The notes below the pieces were generated by a model. The model searched no databases, was not told where the DNA came from, and saw only the letters and a program-made list of their open reading frames with translations. Positions 18,554 through 28,004 of a DNA stretch of 45,556 nt are shown here, one piece after another (position 1 is the first letter of the stretch; each line of letters begins with the position of its first letter). Position numbers and translations under genes: made by a program. This DNA is from an uncultured Terriglobales bacterium. Its GTDB lineage: Bacteria; Acidobacteriota; Terriglobia; Terriglobales; Acidobacteriaceae. Where the stretch lies: the NCBI GenBank assembly GCA_955652395.1, contig CATPBJ010000181.1, positions 1-45,556 on the forward strand. Direction: 5' to 3'.

Positions 18554-20584
18554 ATGCGCTCACCCCACCTCCTGGCGGCAATTCTCTTGCTGCTCGCCCT
18601 CACCGGTTTCGCTCAGTCCGCTCCCTCCCCACCGCCCGTAAGTCTGGACGCGATCGACAAGACCGTCGACCCGTGTGTCGACTTCTACCAGTATGCCTGT
18701 GGCAACTGGCTGAAGACCGCGGAAATTCCGCCGGACCAGACGTCCTGGGTAAGCTTCATCGAGATTGATGAACGAAATGCCGCCATCCTGCGCGAGATTC
18801 TGGAGAAAGCTGCCGCCACCGGCGCAGGACGCGATCCCATCACCCAAAAAATCGGCGATTACTACGGTTCCTGCATAGACGAAAGTGCCGCCAATGCCCA
18901 CGGAGCGGAGCCACTGAGGCCGGAACTCAAGCGTATCGCAAATGCGAAAGACAAGGCCGCACTGATCGAAGCCATTGCCCGGGTTCATCTGATCGGGCCC
19001 AACCCGCTGTTTGGTTTTTATTCGTCGCCGGACCTGCACAGCGCCAACGACGTGATCGCCTACATTGACCAGGGCGGCTTGTCGCTGCCCGACCGCGATT
19101 ACTACCTCAAGGATGACCCGAAGATGGCGGCCGCGCGGAAAAGCCTGGTGGAGTATGCGACCGAGCTGTTCACGTTGAGCGGGCAATCTCCGAAACAAGC
19201 CGACGATGCGGCGCAGACGGTCTTGCGCATTGAGACCGCCCTCGCTAAAGCTGCCATGGACCGCACCGCGCGCCGCGACCCCAAGACCCGCGATCACAAG
19301 ATGACTCGCCCAGAAGCCGTTACCCTAGCGCCCAATTTCTATTTGAATCGTTATTTTGCGGCCATGGGCACGCCCCAGTTTTCCAGTTTGAACGTTTCCA
19401 ACCCGGATTTCTTCAAGCAGGTGAACGGTGTCCTGGGAGCGGAATCGCTCGACGCCCTGCGAACGTATGTGGTCTGGCACCTCATGGACGGGACCGCACC
19501 TTGGCTTTCCCAGCCCTTCGTGGACGCCAATTTCAAGATGCATAAGGCATTGACCGGACAATCTGAGATCAAGCCGCGCTGGAAACGCTGCGTGAGGTCA
19601 GCCGACGACGCCCTGGGCGAGGCGCTGGGCCAGCGCTACGTCGAGCAAGTTTTCGGTGCTGAGGGCAAACAGCGCATGTTAAAGATGGTGGACGCGCTGG
19701 AAAAGAGTCTCGACCAGGACATCCGCACCCTGCCCTGGATGACCGAAGAAACTAAAAAACAAGCCAAAGCGAAACTGGACGCAATTCGCAACAAGATCGG
19801 CTATCCCGATGTCTGGCGTGATTACAGTTCACTCAACATCGTGCGCGGCGATCTGCTGGGAAATTTCCTGCGAGCGAACGAATTTGAATCGCGCCGCCAG
19901 ATTGCCAAGATCGGCAAGCCGGTGGACCGCAACGAGTGGCAGATGACGCCGCCCACGGTCAATGCCTATTACAGTTCGGCGAGGAATGAAATCGTGTTTC
20001 CGGCGGGCATTCTGCAGCCGCCTTTTTTTGACAAGCAGGCTGACGATGCCGTGAATTTTGGTGGCATCGGGATCGTCATCGGCCACGAACTGACTCATGG
20101 TTTTGACGATCAAGGGCGCAAGTTCGACCCGCAAGGCAATCTGCGCGACTGGTGGACGGCACAGGATGGCACGGAATTTGAAAAACACGCCAGCTGCATC
20201 TCTGACGAGTACAGCAGCTTCGTCGCCGTAGACGATCTGAAACTCAATGGCAAGTTGACCTTGGGCGAAAACACAGCCGACAACGGCGGTGCGCGCATCG
20301 CGCTGATGGCGCTGGAGCAGATGATGGCCGACGGCCAGTCCGGCCCAGCGGCGCAAATCAGCAACGGCTACACGCCGCAGCAACGCTTCTTCCTCGGCTT
20401 CGGCCGCGCCTGGTGCGAAAAGCGGCGTCCGGAATATTCGCGCATGCTGGTCAGCGTCGATCCCCATTCTCCAGGAAAATACCGCGTGAATGGCGTAGTG
20501 CAAAACATGCCCGAGTTCCAGAGGGCGTTTAACTGCAAGGCTGGTCAGCCGATGGTGCGGGAGAACGCCTGTCGGGTGTGGTGA
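18554..20584 (+). CDS. M13 family metallopeptidase (neprilysin/PepO-like), secreted
   Basis: The 676-residue protein has a signal peptide (about 1-22, LLAAILLLLALTGFAQSA) and the M13 layout: an N-terminal domain opening with VDPCVDFYQYACGNW, then the catalytic domain with the zinc motif HELTH (His511, Glu512, His515), the third-ligand region GENTADNGG and the C-terminal CRVW. It is a zinc endopeptidase acting on small peptides outside the cytoplasm. The start has GAGG six bases upstream and lies 26 bases after the promoter. A large inverted repeat follows the stop. Confidence 0.93.
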   Translation: MRSPHLLAAILLLLALTGFAQSAPSPPPVSLDAIDKTVDPCVDFYQYACGNWLKTAEIPPDQTSWVSFIEIDERNAAILREILEKAAATGAGRDPITQKIGDYYGSCIDESAANAHGAEPLRPELKRIANAKDKAALIEAIARVHLIGPNPLFGFYSSPDLHSANDVIAYIDQGGLSLPDRDYYLKDDPKMAAARKSLVEYATELFTLSGQSPKQADDAAQTVLRIETALAKAAMDRTARRDPKTRDHKMTRPEAVTLAPNFYLNRYFAAMGTPQFSSLNVSNPDFFKQVNGVLGAESLDALRTYVVWHLMDGTAPWLSQPFVDANFKMHKALTGQSEIKPRWKRCVRSADDALGEALGQRYVEQVFGAEGKQRMLKMVDALEKSLDQDIRTLPWMTEETKKQAKAKLDAIRNKIGYPDVWRDYSSLNIVRGDLLGNFLRANEFESRRQIAKIGKPVDRNEWQMTPPTVNAYYSSARNEIVFPAGILQPPFFDKQADDAVNFGGIGIVIGHELTHGFDDQGRKFDPQGNLRDWWTAQDGTEFEKHASCISDEYSSFVAVDDLKLNGKLTLGENTADNGGARIALMALEQMMADGQSGPAAQISNGYTPQQRFFLGFGRAWCEKRRPEYSRMLVSVDPHSPGKYRVNGVVQNMPEFQRAFNCKAGQPMVRENACRVW

Positions 20585-20598
20585 GACAGCCACCATAG

Positions 20599-20719
20599 AC
20601 CACGCGGGGTAGCTGCCCTCAGCTGTCCGGCCGAGCAACGGCTCCGCTGGGTTTAGCTCGCCGGAAAAGCGGCCGAGCTTTGCTCGACGGGACAGCTGAG
20701 GGCAGCTACCCCGCGTGGT
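20599..20719. repeat. 30-bp perfect inverted repeat, 121 bp overall
   Basis: The arms 20599-20628 and 20690-20719 are exact reverse complements over 30 bases (beginning ACCACGCGGGGTAGCTGCCC). The 61-base centre contains related GC words such as CCGAGC…GCTCGACGG. It starts 15 bases after the M13 peptidase stop and ends 28 bases before the kinase promoter. It could act as a bidirectional terminator, but there is no T-run, and the size and perfection fit a recently mobile MITE-like unit. Confidence 0.8.
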
Positions 20720-20747
20720 TTGTGGCCAATCTTCTGGCAGTCCTGCG

Positions 20748-20777
20748 TTGACTTTGTTTCCATCCGCCCCCTAAGAT
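20748..20777 (+). promoter_or_regulatory. sigma70-type promoter of the kinase gene
   Basis: TTGACT (20748-20753), an 18-base spacer and TAAGAT (20772-20777) lie 45 bases before ATG 20823. Confidence 0.55.
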
Positions 20778-20822
20778 GGCTCACCCGAATTCTGACGCAG
20801 GGTGTTGCAAGGCAACCTCTCC

Positions 20823-23800
20823 ATGGGCGAAATGATCGGCCAAAACATCTCTTACTACCGGGTGATTGAGAAGCTCGGCGGTGGCGGGATGGGTGTGGTC
20901 TACAAGGCCGAGGACACGCGCCTCCACCGTTTTGTAGCCCTGAAGTTTCTTCCTGAAGACGTCACGCGTGACACCACGGCTCTCACTCGCTTCCGGCGCG
21001 AGGCCCAGGCTGCGTCCGCCCTGAATCATCCCAACATCTGCACCATTTATGACATCGGGGAAGACGGCGACCAGGCCTTCATTGTCATGGAGTACCTGGA
21101 GGGCGAGACCCTGAAACATCTGATCGGCAATCGGCCACTGGAGATGGAAAAGCTGCTCTCGATCGCAATCGATGTAGCCGAGGCACTGTATGCAGCGCAC
21201 GCCAAGGGCATCGTGCACCGCGACATCAAGCCGGCGAACATCTTTGTGACCTCGCGCGGGGCAGCCAAGATTCTCGACTTTGGGCTGGCCAAAGTGGCTC
21301 ATGACGGGAACCGCACGCTCGATCCAACGGACGTAACCAAGACTGAGGGAGTGGAAGCGCAGCAGCATCTCACCAGTCCGGGATCAGCGCTGGGCACGGT
21401 GGCTTACATGTCACCGGAACAGGTGCGCGGCAAGACACTCGATGCGCGCACCGACCTGTTTTCTTTTGGCATCGTGTTATACGAAATGGCGACCGGAGCC
21501 GTGCCCTTCCGCGGAGAAACTTCGGGAGTAATCTTCGACGCCATCATGAACCGCGCGCCACTGGCGCCGATCCGATTGAACCCCAACCTGCCGCCCAAGC
21601 TGGAAGACGTCATCAACCGCGCCCTGGAGAAGGACCGTGAACTGCGCTACCAGCATGCGGTCGACATCAAGTCGGAGTTGCGGCGTCTCAAGCGGGATTT
21701 GGAGTCAGGGCGGAGTTCGGCGGTAAGTTCCTCGTCGGAACCCGCATATAGCAGTGGAAGTGCCACGCCGGTTGACGCCGTGTCCGCGGGAGTGCTGAGG
21801 GCGGGAGGTTCGAGAACGAGCGGGTCGGCTCAGGCGTTTGCCTCGGCCTCGTCGGGCAGTGTAGCAACAGTTCCAGCGGCGGCTCCACCGCGGCGGTCAT
21901 GGCGAAGGTTCATGCTTCCTGCCGCCGTGCTCCTCGTGCTGACGCTGAGTGCCGGTGGATTCTACTGGCGCAAGCATCAGACCGTGCAATTGACGGATAA
22001 AGATCAGCTCATTCTTGCCGACTTTACCAATCAAACCGGCGACGCCGTCTTCGATTCGACCCTGAAGGAAGCGCTGGCGATTCAGCTCGAGCAGTCCCCC
22101 TTACTGCAACTGGTGAGCGATGCGGAAATGCACAACAACCTGCAGTATCTGGGACAGTCGGGCGCACAAAAGATTACGCCAGAGCTGGCGCAACAGCTGG
22201 GCCAGCGCCTGGGTGTGAAGGCCTACCTGGCGGGGACAATCGCGAATCTGGGGCCGTCCTATGTGATTTCGATTAACGCGGTGAATTGCGCCACGGGAGA
22301 GGTGTTTGCCCGAGAGCAGGAAACTGCCCCTGACAAGACCGCGGTGCTGCAAGCCGTTTCGAAAGCGGCCACTGCGATGCGGGCGCGTCTGGGCGAGTCG
22401 ATGGCGTCTATCCAGAAGCTGTCCACGCCCTATACCAACGTGACCACGACTTCACTGCAGGCCTTCCACGCTTTTTCGCTCGGCGAAGACGAGCATCGCA
22501 TGGGCCGGGATTTTCCCCAGGCTTCATCATTCTATCAGCAGGCGCTACGGCTGGACCCGGGTTTCGCCATGGCATACGCCCGACTGGGCGTGGCTTACGG
22601 GAACCAGGGTGCGTTCACGAAAGCAATCGAGTATCTGAAGAAGGCTTATGACTTGCGCGAGCGCGTCACCGAGCGGGAGCGGATGTACATCGAGGCACAG
22701 TACGCGCTCCAGCAGTTCGACTTGCCCAAGGCGCTGCAATCATACAAGCTCTTCGTGGCGACCTATCCCCGGGACGCAGCCGCGTGGAACAACCTGGCCA
22801 ACGCCTACGGCATCGCCGGCGACTTTGAACAGGCGGCTGCGGGTTTTGCGAAGACCTGGGAAATAGCTAAGTGGAACAACGTCGCGGCTAACAATGAAGC
22901 GGGTACACTGATCGGCCTTGACAGGATGCAGGAAGGCGAGCGCTATCTGAAAGAAGCGGTGGAGCAGGGCGGCAGTGACGACGGCAACTATCACAGCAAC
23001 GCGATGATAGACGATTTCCTGTCCGGCCGGGACTGGGAAAAGCATCTCCAATGGGCGGCGGCGCGTCCCGACGGTTTTAATGTGGAAACGGGCGGGGGAA
23101 CGATTTACTTTTTTCTGGGCAGGATGCATGAAGCCGACCAGCATTGGGAACATGCAGGGCAAAGAGCCGAGCAGCAGCATCTGCCCGACGCCGCGGGGGG
23201 AATCTACGCGGTAAGAGCAATGCATGATGCTTTGGTCTCGAATTGTTCTGCCGCACGTGACTTCGCCCAGCGCGCGCTGGCCCTGGACCATTCAGTGGCG
23301 ACCGTCCCCGACGCGGCGCTGGCTTTGGCCCTGTGCGGCGAGACTGGCCCCGGCCTCAAGGAAATCCAACAGTTGGCCACGGAATCGCCCAACAATACCC
23401 TGGCGAACGAAATCTACCTACCCGAAGTGAAGGCTGCCGTGGCCCTACTCCAACGCCACCCGGAACAGGTGGCAGGGCTGTTGTCCCCTGCCGCTCCTTA
23501 TGTGCTGGTGACCAAGGTTCCGCACCTTCTCGGCCGAGCGTCGTTAGAGATGAAGACCGCACAGCAGGCCGTCACCGATTTCGAGCCAGGCATTCGGTAT
23601 CGCGCCCTGGGACTGGGCGAAGGATCAAACGGTACCTCGCAGGTTCCCGACTACACTCTCTGCCTGCTGGGAACAGCGCGCGCCCAAACCCAGTTCGACC
23701 GGACGGCAGCCACAAGGAGCTACCAACAGCTCCTCCAGATCTGGAAGAGTGCCGACGCTGATTTCATCCCTGCGCAGGAGGCCCGGCGCGAGCTCGCAGC

Positions 23801-23825
23801 CTTGACGGCTCAAAGGAATAACTGA
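20823..23825 (+). CDS. Ser/Thr protein kinase with transmembrane segment and C-terminal TPR domain
   Basis: The protein (1000 residues from ATG 20823) has an N-terminal Hanks-type kinase: glycine loop [13 protein letters not shown] (18-30), Lys41, HRDIKPANI with His132, and DFG with Asp152. After a Ser/Ala-rich linker there is one membrane helix (about 364-383). The periplasmic part has a fold beginning [22 protein letters not shown], then tetratricopeptide repeats (for example [35 protein letters not shown], at about 575-610). This kinase-TM-TPR plan is common in acidobacteria and signals an extracytoplasmic input to cytoplasmic phosphorylation. A GTG start at 20802 is possible. Substrates cannot be inferred. 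Confidence 0.9.
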   Translation: MGEMIGQNISYYRVIEKLGGGGMGVVYKAEDTRLHRFVALKFLPEDVTRDTTALTRFRREAQAASALNHPNICTIYDIGEDGDQAFIVMEYLEGETLKHLIGNRPLEMEKLLSIAIDVAEALYAAHAKGIVHRDIKPANIFVTSRGAAKILDFGLAKVAHDGNRTLDPTDVTKTEGVEAQQHLTSPGSALGTVAYMSPEQVRGKTLDARTDLFSFGIVLYEMATGAVPFRGETSGVIFDAIMNRAPLAPIRLNPNLPPKLEDVINRALEKDRELRYQHAVDIKSELRRLKRDLESGRSSAVSSSSEPAYSSGSATPVDAVSAGVLRAGGSRTSGSAQAFASASSGSVATVPAAAPPRRSWRRFMLPAAVLLVLTLSAGGFYWRKHQTVQLTDKDQLILADFTNQTGDAVFDSTLKEALAIQLEQSPLLQLVSDAEMHNNLQYLGQSGAQKITPELAQQLGQRLGVKAYLAGTIANLGPSYVISINAVNCATGEVFAREQETAPDKTAVLQAVSKAATAMRARLGESMASIQKLSTPYTNVTTTSLQAFHAFSLGEDEHRMGRDFPQASSFYQQALRLDPGFAMAYARLGVAYGNQGAFTKAIEYLKKAYDLRERVTERERMYIEAQYALQQFDLPKALQSYKLFVATYPRDAAAWNNLANAYGIAGDFEQAAAGFAKTWEIAKWNNVAANNEAGTLIGLDRMQEGERYLKEAVEQGGSDDGNYHSNAMIDDFLSGRDWEKHLQWAAARPDGFNVETGGGTIYFFLGRMHEADQHWEHAGQRAEQQHLPDAAGGIYAVRAMHDALVSNCSAARDFAQRALALDHSVATVPDAALALALCGETGPGLKEIQQLATESPNNTLANEIYLPEVKAAVALLQRHPEQVAGLLSPAAPYVLVTKVPHLLGRASLEMKTAQQAVTDFEPGIRYRALGLGEGSNGTSQVPDYTLCLLGTARAQTQFDRTAATRSYQQLLQIWKSADADFIPAQEARRELAALTAQRNN

Positions 23826-23879
23826 GAGGAACATCTCGCTGCAGTTTTCCTAGGTGCGACGACAAAACCGCCCGAACCC

Positions 23880-24440
23880 TCAGTGAGCCCCGCCGAATCC
23901 CTTGAAGCCCTTGCGCCTCTGTTCGCTGTAGCGGTGCAGGGCATCGTTGATGATCGGGTAGGCTTTCGCCGCGGGCTGAATCTCGTCCACTTCCACGGCT
24001 TTACCTTCGAGCTGTTTGTAATCCTGAAAGAAGCGACGCAACATGAGCGAGCGGTGGGGAGGCATGTCCTGAGGCTCGCGATAGGTGTTGAATTCCGGGT
24101 CCTGGGTGGCGACCGCGATGATTTTGTGGTCCTGCTTCCCGGTATCAATCATGGTCATCAGCCCGATGGTGCGCGCATGGATCAGGGTCAGTGGAACCAC
24201 GGCTTCCTGGCACAGCACCAGCACGTCGAGGGGATCGTCATCTTCGGCCAGCGTCTGCGGAATAAATCCGTAGTTAGCGGGATAGTACACCGCGGAGTAG
24301 AGAACCCGGTCCAGCTTGATCAGGCCGCTGGCCTTGTCGAGTTCATACTTCACGCTCGATCCGAAAGGGATCTCTACGATGCCGTAGAACTCCTGGGGCA
24401 GTTTGTCGCCCGGTGTCACGTCATGCCAGGGATGGATCAT
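23880..24440 (-). CDS. ppa: inorganic pyrophosphatase
   Basis: The enzyme hydrolyses pyrophosphate to phosphate, pulling biosynthetic reactions. The 186 residues fit the family I soluble enzyme: [34 protein letters not shown], and the metal-binding signature [10 protein letters not shown], plus [11 protein letters not shown] and [14 protein letters not shown]. Start ATG 24440 has an AGGA ribosome site. It faces the kinase gene tail to tail with 54 bases between and no clear terminator. Confidence 0.95.
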   Translation of the reverse strand: MIHPWHDVTPGDKLPQEFYGIVEIPFGSSVKYELDKASGLIKLDRVLYSAVYYPANYGFIPQTLAEDDDPLDVLVLCQEAVVPLTLIHARTIGLMTMIDTGKQDHKIIAVATQDPEFNTYREPQDMPPHRSLMLRRFFQDYKQLEGKAVEVDEIQPAAKAYPIINDALHRYSEQRRKGFKGFGGAH

Positions 24441-24469
24441 TCGTCCTCGCGGGGTATAGGGACGGGTAC

Positions 24470-24475
24470 ATTATA
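24470..24475 (-). promoter_or_regulatory. -10 element of ppa
   Basis: The minus strand carries a perfect TATAAT (plus 24470-24475) 30 bases upstream of the ppa start. The -35 region is weak (TCAAGA/GGTCAA). It overlaps in space with the divergent ccmE promoter at 24495-24523. Confidence 0.5.
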
Positions 24476-24494
24476 GATCGGCCATTCGGACATC

Positions 24495-24523
24495 TTGACC
24501 TCGACCACAAGCCAGAATAGAGT
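24495..24523 (+). promoter_or_regulatory. sigma70-type promoter of the ccm cluster
   Basis: TTGACC (24495-24500), a 17-base spacer and TAGAGT (24518-24523). Transcription would start near 24530, so the in-frame GTG at 24530 could only be used as a leaderless start; ATG 24542 is more likely. Confidence 0.6.
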
Positions 24524-24541
24524 CGTATCGTGGTAACGGTT

Positions 24542-24982
24542 ATGGCGAGCGACACTCGAAAATATCTCAAATTCGGCGGGGCCGTGCTGGCGATCCTGCT
24601 CTCGCTGGGCTACCTCGCTTACACCGGTGTGCAGGAGAGCAAGAGCTACTACGTCACCATCAAAGAATTGCGGGGCATGGGCGACGACGCTTACACCAAG
24701 CATTTGCGTGTGGCCGGGAACGTCCAGCCCGGTTCGATCAAGCGAACGGGTACGCGAGTGGAATTTGCCTTGATAGAAAATGACCAGCTTCTGCCCGTCG
24801 TCTACAGCGGAACCGAAGCGCCCCCGGACACTTTCAAGGACAACTCCCAGGCATTGGCCGACGGCAGCTTTGGACGCGATGGCGTCTTTCACGCCAAACA
24901 GCTGCAGGCCAAATGCGCCTCGAAATATGCGCCTCAGCACCCGGGACCACCATCCAACAGCGCGTCTGCCATGTCAAACTAG
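24542..24982 (+). CDS. ccmE: cytochrome c maturation haem chaperone CcmE, CxxxY variant
   Basis: CcmE receives haem from the CcmABCD complex in the periplasm and passes it to the apocytochrome ligase. The 146 residues show an N-terminal anchor (about 11-30), the OB-fold beta barrel (KHLRVAGNVQPGSIKRTGTRVEF, DNSQALADGSFGRDGVFHA) and the haem-binding site at the end. In the classical protein this is HxxxY; here it reads CASKY, with Cys125 and Tyr129, the CxxxY form known from archaea and Desulfovibrio. The protein is followed by ccmA, B, C and D on the same strand, 191 bases away, with a hairpin repeat in the gap. An alternative GTG start at 24530 cannot be ruled out. Confidence 0.88.
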   Translation: MASDTRKYLKFGGAVLAILLSLGYLAYTGVQESKSYYVTIKELRGMGDDAYTKHLRVAGNVQPGSIKRTGTRVEFALIENDQLLPVVYSGTEAPPDTFKDNSQALADGSFGRDGVFHAKQLQAKCASKYAPQHPGPPSNSASAMSN

Positions 24983-25010
24983 GCGAAACACCTGAAACGG
25001 ACCACAGAGG

Positions 25011-25030
25011 CCCAGACGTCCCCGTCTGGG
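25011..25030. repeat. GC hairpin between ccmE and ccmA
   Basis: CCCAGACG (25011-25018) and CGTCTGGG (25023-25030) form a perfect 8-bp stem with a 4-base loop. About 80 bases of GC-rich repeat-like sequence follow, containing GAGCTTTGCTCCGCC, similar to words in the centre of the inverted repeat at 20599-20719. It splits ccmE from ccmABCD and could attenuate transcription, though no T-run follows. Confidence 0.6.
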
Positions 25031-25173
25031 CGGGCGCAGCTCGCCTGTGTCGAGCCGCCACGGGAGGCAGCTTGCGGGAAGGCACTGCGGAGCTTTGCTC
25101 CGCCGGGATACCTGCCCCTACGTAGTCCGTCTCGCGCTCGACTTCATCTCTGCCTTCGGCTATCTTCCATCAC

Positions 25174-25842
25174 GTGGATGCTTCTCCCATAATCACGCTC
25201 ATCGCCGTGGTCAAGCATTTCGGGCGCTTCGCCGCGCTCCGCGGGGTCAGCGCTGAATTTGCTTCGGGACGGCTCTACACGATTCTCGGCGACAACGGAG
25301 CAGGGAAGACTACGCTCTTGCGAGTGCTCGCCGGCCTGGCGCATCCCACGAGCGGCGGCGTGTCCATTCTCGGGACGACGGAACTGCGATCTGTATGTCA
25401 GGAACTGGGTTACATGGCTCATCCGTCGCTGCTCTACGACGAGATGAGCGGCATGGAGAACCTGCGCTATTTCGGTCACCTCTACGGCATCAAAGACGAC
25501 TCGCGTTGTGCCGCCAATATGACCGCGGTGGGTCTCGATGCGGCTCTGACCCGGCCGGTGGCGCAATATTCGCAAGGCATGCGCCAGAGGTTGTCGCTGG
25601 CGCGGGCTCTGCTCAACGATCCCAAACTCCTGTTGCTGGATGAGCCTTTTTCCAATGTCGACGGTGGTTCCGCGCGTGAAATGGTTACTCTCCTGTGTCG
25701 AATGCGCAGCGCGGGAAAGACGATTTTCGTCGTCACTCACCAGACCTATTTACTCGAAGGAGTGGCCGATGAATTCGTCCGGATGAAGGCCGGGCAAATT
25801 ACGAATCGCACTCGCGAGTTGCGGCCAGTGGAGACGCGATGA
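25174..25842 (+). CDS. ccmA: haem-export ABC transporter ATP-binding protein CcmA
   Basis: The 222-residue ATPase carries Walker A GDNGAGKTT (about 39-47), a signature loop YSQGMRQRLSLARAL (with Q-G-M in place of the standard SGGQ core, as in CcmA), and Walker B LLLLDEP. It powers release of holo-CcmE from the CcmABCD complex; the complex does not export free haem. Start is GTG 25174; no strong ribosome site is visible. The stop overlaps the ccmB start (ATGA). Confidence 0.85.
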   Translation: MDASPIITLIAVVKHFGRFAALRGVSAEFASGRLYTILGDNGAGKTTLLRVLAGLAHPTSGGVSILGTTELRSVCQELGYMAHPSLLYDEMSGMENLRYFGHLYGIKDDSRCAANMTAVGLDAALTRPVAQYSQGMRQRLSLARALLNDPKLLLLDEPFSNVDGGSAREMVTLLCRMRSAGKTIFVVTHQTYLLEGVADEFVRMKAGQITNRTRELRPVETR

Positions 25843-26540
25843 ACAAGTCATCCGGCGTTGCATATCGTGTTCCTTCGGGCGTGACCGGAGCCACGCTAGC
25901 CAAAGATCTACGCCTGGAGTGGCGATCGAAAGACGCCCTCAACTCCATGTTGTTTTTCTCGCTGCTGGTGGTGGTGGTTTTCAGTTTTTCTTTTGATCCC
26001 AACGCTGAAGAATCACGCCAGATTGCCGGAGGACTGGTCTGGGTCGCATTTCTTTTTGCCGCGGTGGTGGCGCTCAATCAGACCTGGGCGCGCGAATTGC
26101 GCAATCATGTTTTGGATGCTTATCGTGTTTCGCCCGCTCCGGCGAATTCACTTTTCCTCGCCAAGGCGCTGGGCAACTTCATTTTTGTCGCGGTGCTGGA
26201 AATCCTGATGACGCCTTTGTTCATCATGTTCTACAAACTGCGCCCGCTCGGCCCGGCCTGGCAGCTGATTCCGGTCGCTGCTTTGGGGACGTGGGCCCTG
26301 GTCGTGAATGGCACGTTCTTCGCTGCCATCTCGCTGCGCACCCGCAGCCGAGAGATCATGCTGCCCCTGCTGTTATTTCCCGTCTCAATCCCTGCGCTGT
26401 TGGCCATGGTGAATGCGACCACAGCGATTTTGACCGGCCAGCTCTCGGCTAGGTTCTGGATTGTGTTGCTTACTACTTACGACGTGGTGTTTACTATCGC
26501 TTGTCTGTTGTTGTTCGAACTGGTCCTGAATGCCGAGTGA
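25839..26540 (+). CDS. ccmB: haem exporter membrane subunit CcmB
   Basis: The 233-residue protein has six predicted membrane helices and matches CcmB: the N-terminal LAKDLRLEWRSKDALNSMLFFSLLVVVVFSF segment, FDPNAEESRQIAGGLVWVAFLFAAVVALNQ, and the C-terminal hydrophobic helix. CcmB is the membrane partner of CcmA. It starts within the ccmA stop codon and ends 11 bases before ccmC. Confidence 0.85.
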   Translation: MNKSSGVAYRVPSGVTGATLAKDLRLEWRSKDALNSMLFFSLLVVVVFSFSFDPNAEESRQIAGGLVWVAFLFAAVVALNQTWARELRNHVLDAYRVSPAPANSLFLAKALGNFIFVAVLEILMTPLFIMFYKLRPLGPAWQLIPVAALGTWALVVNGTFFAAISLRTRSREIMLPLLLFPVSIPALLAMVNATTAILTGQLSARFWIVLLTTYDVVFTIACLLLFELVLNAE

Positions 26541-26551
26541 ATTCACCCTGA

Positions 26552-27418
26552 ATGAAGATGAAACGGATTTTTCCCATCCTTGCCCTGCTGACAGCGGTCC
26601 TCCTGAGCTTTGCGCTTTATGAGGCGCTGGTGGCCGCTCCTACCGAGCAGACCATGGGCAACGTGCAACGCATTTTTTATTATCACGTGCCTTCGGCGTG
26701 GACTGCGTTTCTGCTGTTCTTCATCAACTTTGTCTGCTCTATCCAGTATCTGGTGCGTCCCAACCCGGTCGCCGACAAGGTGACCAACTGGACAGTCATC
26801 GCAATCGGCATTGCGACTTGCATCGTTGCGTTCGTCATCCGTCCTCTGCCCGAGGCTATGGAGCCATCGTCGGTCGCCACAACCGGGCTTGCCATCACTG
26901 GCTTGTATTTCCTGATCAAGAAGTACTTCTCGCAGTCCAGGACGGATGCGCTGGCCGTGGTCAGCGCCGAAGTCGGCGTCGTTTTCTGCACCGTGGTGTT
27001 GGTCACCGGGCCGCTGTGGGCGCGTCCGGTGTGGGGCATCTGGTGGACCTGGGATGTGCGCCTGACTTCCACCCTGGTGCTCTGGCTTATTTACATCAGC
27101 TATCTGATGCTGCGCCGCTTTTCCACCAGCGGACAAACTCCGGTGTTAGCTGCCGTACTAGCCATCTTTGGCGCGCTCGACGTGCCTCTGGTGTATTTCT
27201 CGATCTGGATTTTCCGCACGCAGCATCCTCAACCTGTGATCGGCGGCGGCGGTTCGATTGATCCCCGCATGTTGCATGTGTTGCTGATCAACTGGCTGGC
27301 ATTCCTCTGCTTCGCTGCGCTGGTTTGCTGGTCCCGCTATCGCCTGGAGATTCTCCAGAGAGACGTGGAAGAGACCCAAGCCCTCGAAGCGCTGCTCGAA
27401 CCCCGGAGCTCACGATGA
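26552..27418 (+). CDS. ccmC: haem-handling membrane protein CcmC
   Basis: The protein (288 residues) has six to eight membrane helices and the tryptophan-rich haem motif WGIWWTWDVR (about residue 160), with His45 in FYYHVPSAW and another conserved histidine region at RMLHVLLINW as axial haem ligands. CcmC loads haem onto CcmE. It is longer than E. coli CcmC (245 residues), with about 20 extra charged C-terminal residues, as found in several acidobacterial members. It overlaps the ccmD start by four bases. Confidence 0.9.
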   Translation: MKMKRIFPILALLTAVLLSFALYEALVAAPTEQTMGNVQRIFYYHVPSAWTAFLLFFINFVCSIQYLVRPNPVADKVTNWTVIAIGIATCIVAFVIRPLPEAMEPSSVATTGLAITGLYFLIKKYFSQSRTDALAVVSAEVGVVFCTVVLVTGPLWARPVWGIWWTWDVRLTSTLVLWLIYISYLMLRRFSTSGQTPVLAAVLAIFGALDVPLVYFSIWIFRTQHPQPVIGGGGSIDPRMLHVLLINWLAFLCFAALVCWSRYRLEILQRDVEETQALEALLEPRSSR

Positions 27419-27534
27419 ATTTCCTCTACGCCGCTTACACTGCGACCTGGATTATCCACATCACATACCTGGGAATTCTGGTGCGGAGCTACCAGCGCCT
27501 GAGCCGTGAGATTCAAGAGCTGAAGAAGAAGTAG
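27415..27534 (+). CDS. ccmD: small membrane protein CcmD
   Basis: ATG 27415 lies within the ccmC stop (ATGA overlap) and opens a 39-residue protein with one membrane helix (FLYAAYTATWIIHITYLGILV) followed by a basic, charged tail ending IQELKKK. This is the size, topology and position of CcmD, which stabilises the CcmABC-CcmE complex. Sequence identity among CcmD proteins is low, so the call rests on context. Confidence 0.8.
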   Translation: MNFLYAAYTATWIIHITYLGILVRSYQRLSREIQELKKK

Positions 27535-27555
27535 GCGGAACCCAGCAGTTGGCAG

Positions 27556-27625
27556 TTGGCACTTAGCAATTAGCCAACGACTGGCCAAGGCCGGTATTCG
27601 CTAAGTGCTAATTGCTAACTGCCAA
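27556..27625. repeat. reiterated-word repeat, family A, inverted form
   Basis: TTGGCACTTAGCAATTAGC (27556-27574) and GCTAATTGCTAACTGCCAA (27607-27625) pair at 18 of 19 positions. The left arm is nearly identical to 2095-2114. The right arm supplies the stop codon and the last codons of the PilZ gene (stop at 27615-27617), so the end of that protein is repeat-derived. Confidence 0.8.
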
Positions 27626-28004
27626 TGGCTGGTTTACCGAACTCCGTGGCAGTATTGGAGCGCAGGAACTCGTACTCTTCGATCATGGCGGCCACGCCGA
27701 TGCTCGACACGGAATGCGAATTCTCCACCCGCACCACCCGGGCAGTGAAGCGCACGCGCACCGGTTCGGTCAGGGTCACATGCGGTGGAAACGTCATGGT
27801 CACTTCAATGCGGGCGCCCTCGGCCAGAGGACGATCAAGATAGAAAAAGACGCCGCGAGCGCTTACATTCTGAGTTTCGGTCAATAGGTCACGAAAACCG
27901 TTGCCCGCCACCCGGACCGACGCCGGCAGACGCATGTCGAAGCGGCGCATCGTACGACGCTCCGGAGCGGCATGTTGCATCGGATTTTCTCTTCGCAGAT
28001 GCAT
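27615..28004 (-). CDS. PilZ domain protein
   Basis: From ATG 28004 this is a 129-residue cytoplasmic protein consisting almost wholly of a PilZ domain, a c-di-GMP receptor fold. The two ligand motifs are visible: RRTMRRF (RxxxR type) near the N-terminus and NVSARG ((D/N)xSxxG) about 30 residues later. Start 28004 has GGTGGA upstream; 27980 is an alternative, while the open frame to 28109 adds no family-like sequence. It faces the ccm cluster tail to tail. The last residues (KPAIGS) are encoded by the dispersed repeat at 27556-27625. Confidence 0.85.
   Translation of the reverse strand: MHLRRENPMQHAAPERRTMRRFDMRLPASVRVAGNGFRDLLTETQNVSARGVFFYLDRPLAEGARIEVTMTFPPHVTLTEPVRVRFTARVVRVENSHSVSSIGVAAMIEEYEFLRSNTATEFGKPAIGS

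Noticed and set aside
19829-20638. Minus-strand open frame (269 codons) opposite the M13 peptidase
   Set aside because: It lies over the HELTH and CRVW regions of a real enzyme; shadow frame.
25011-25120. Rho-independent terminator between ccmE and ccmA
   Set aside because: A strong stem is present but there is no T-run after it, and ccmA-D have no clear promoter of their own; listed as a repeat instead.
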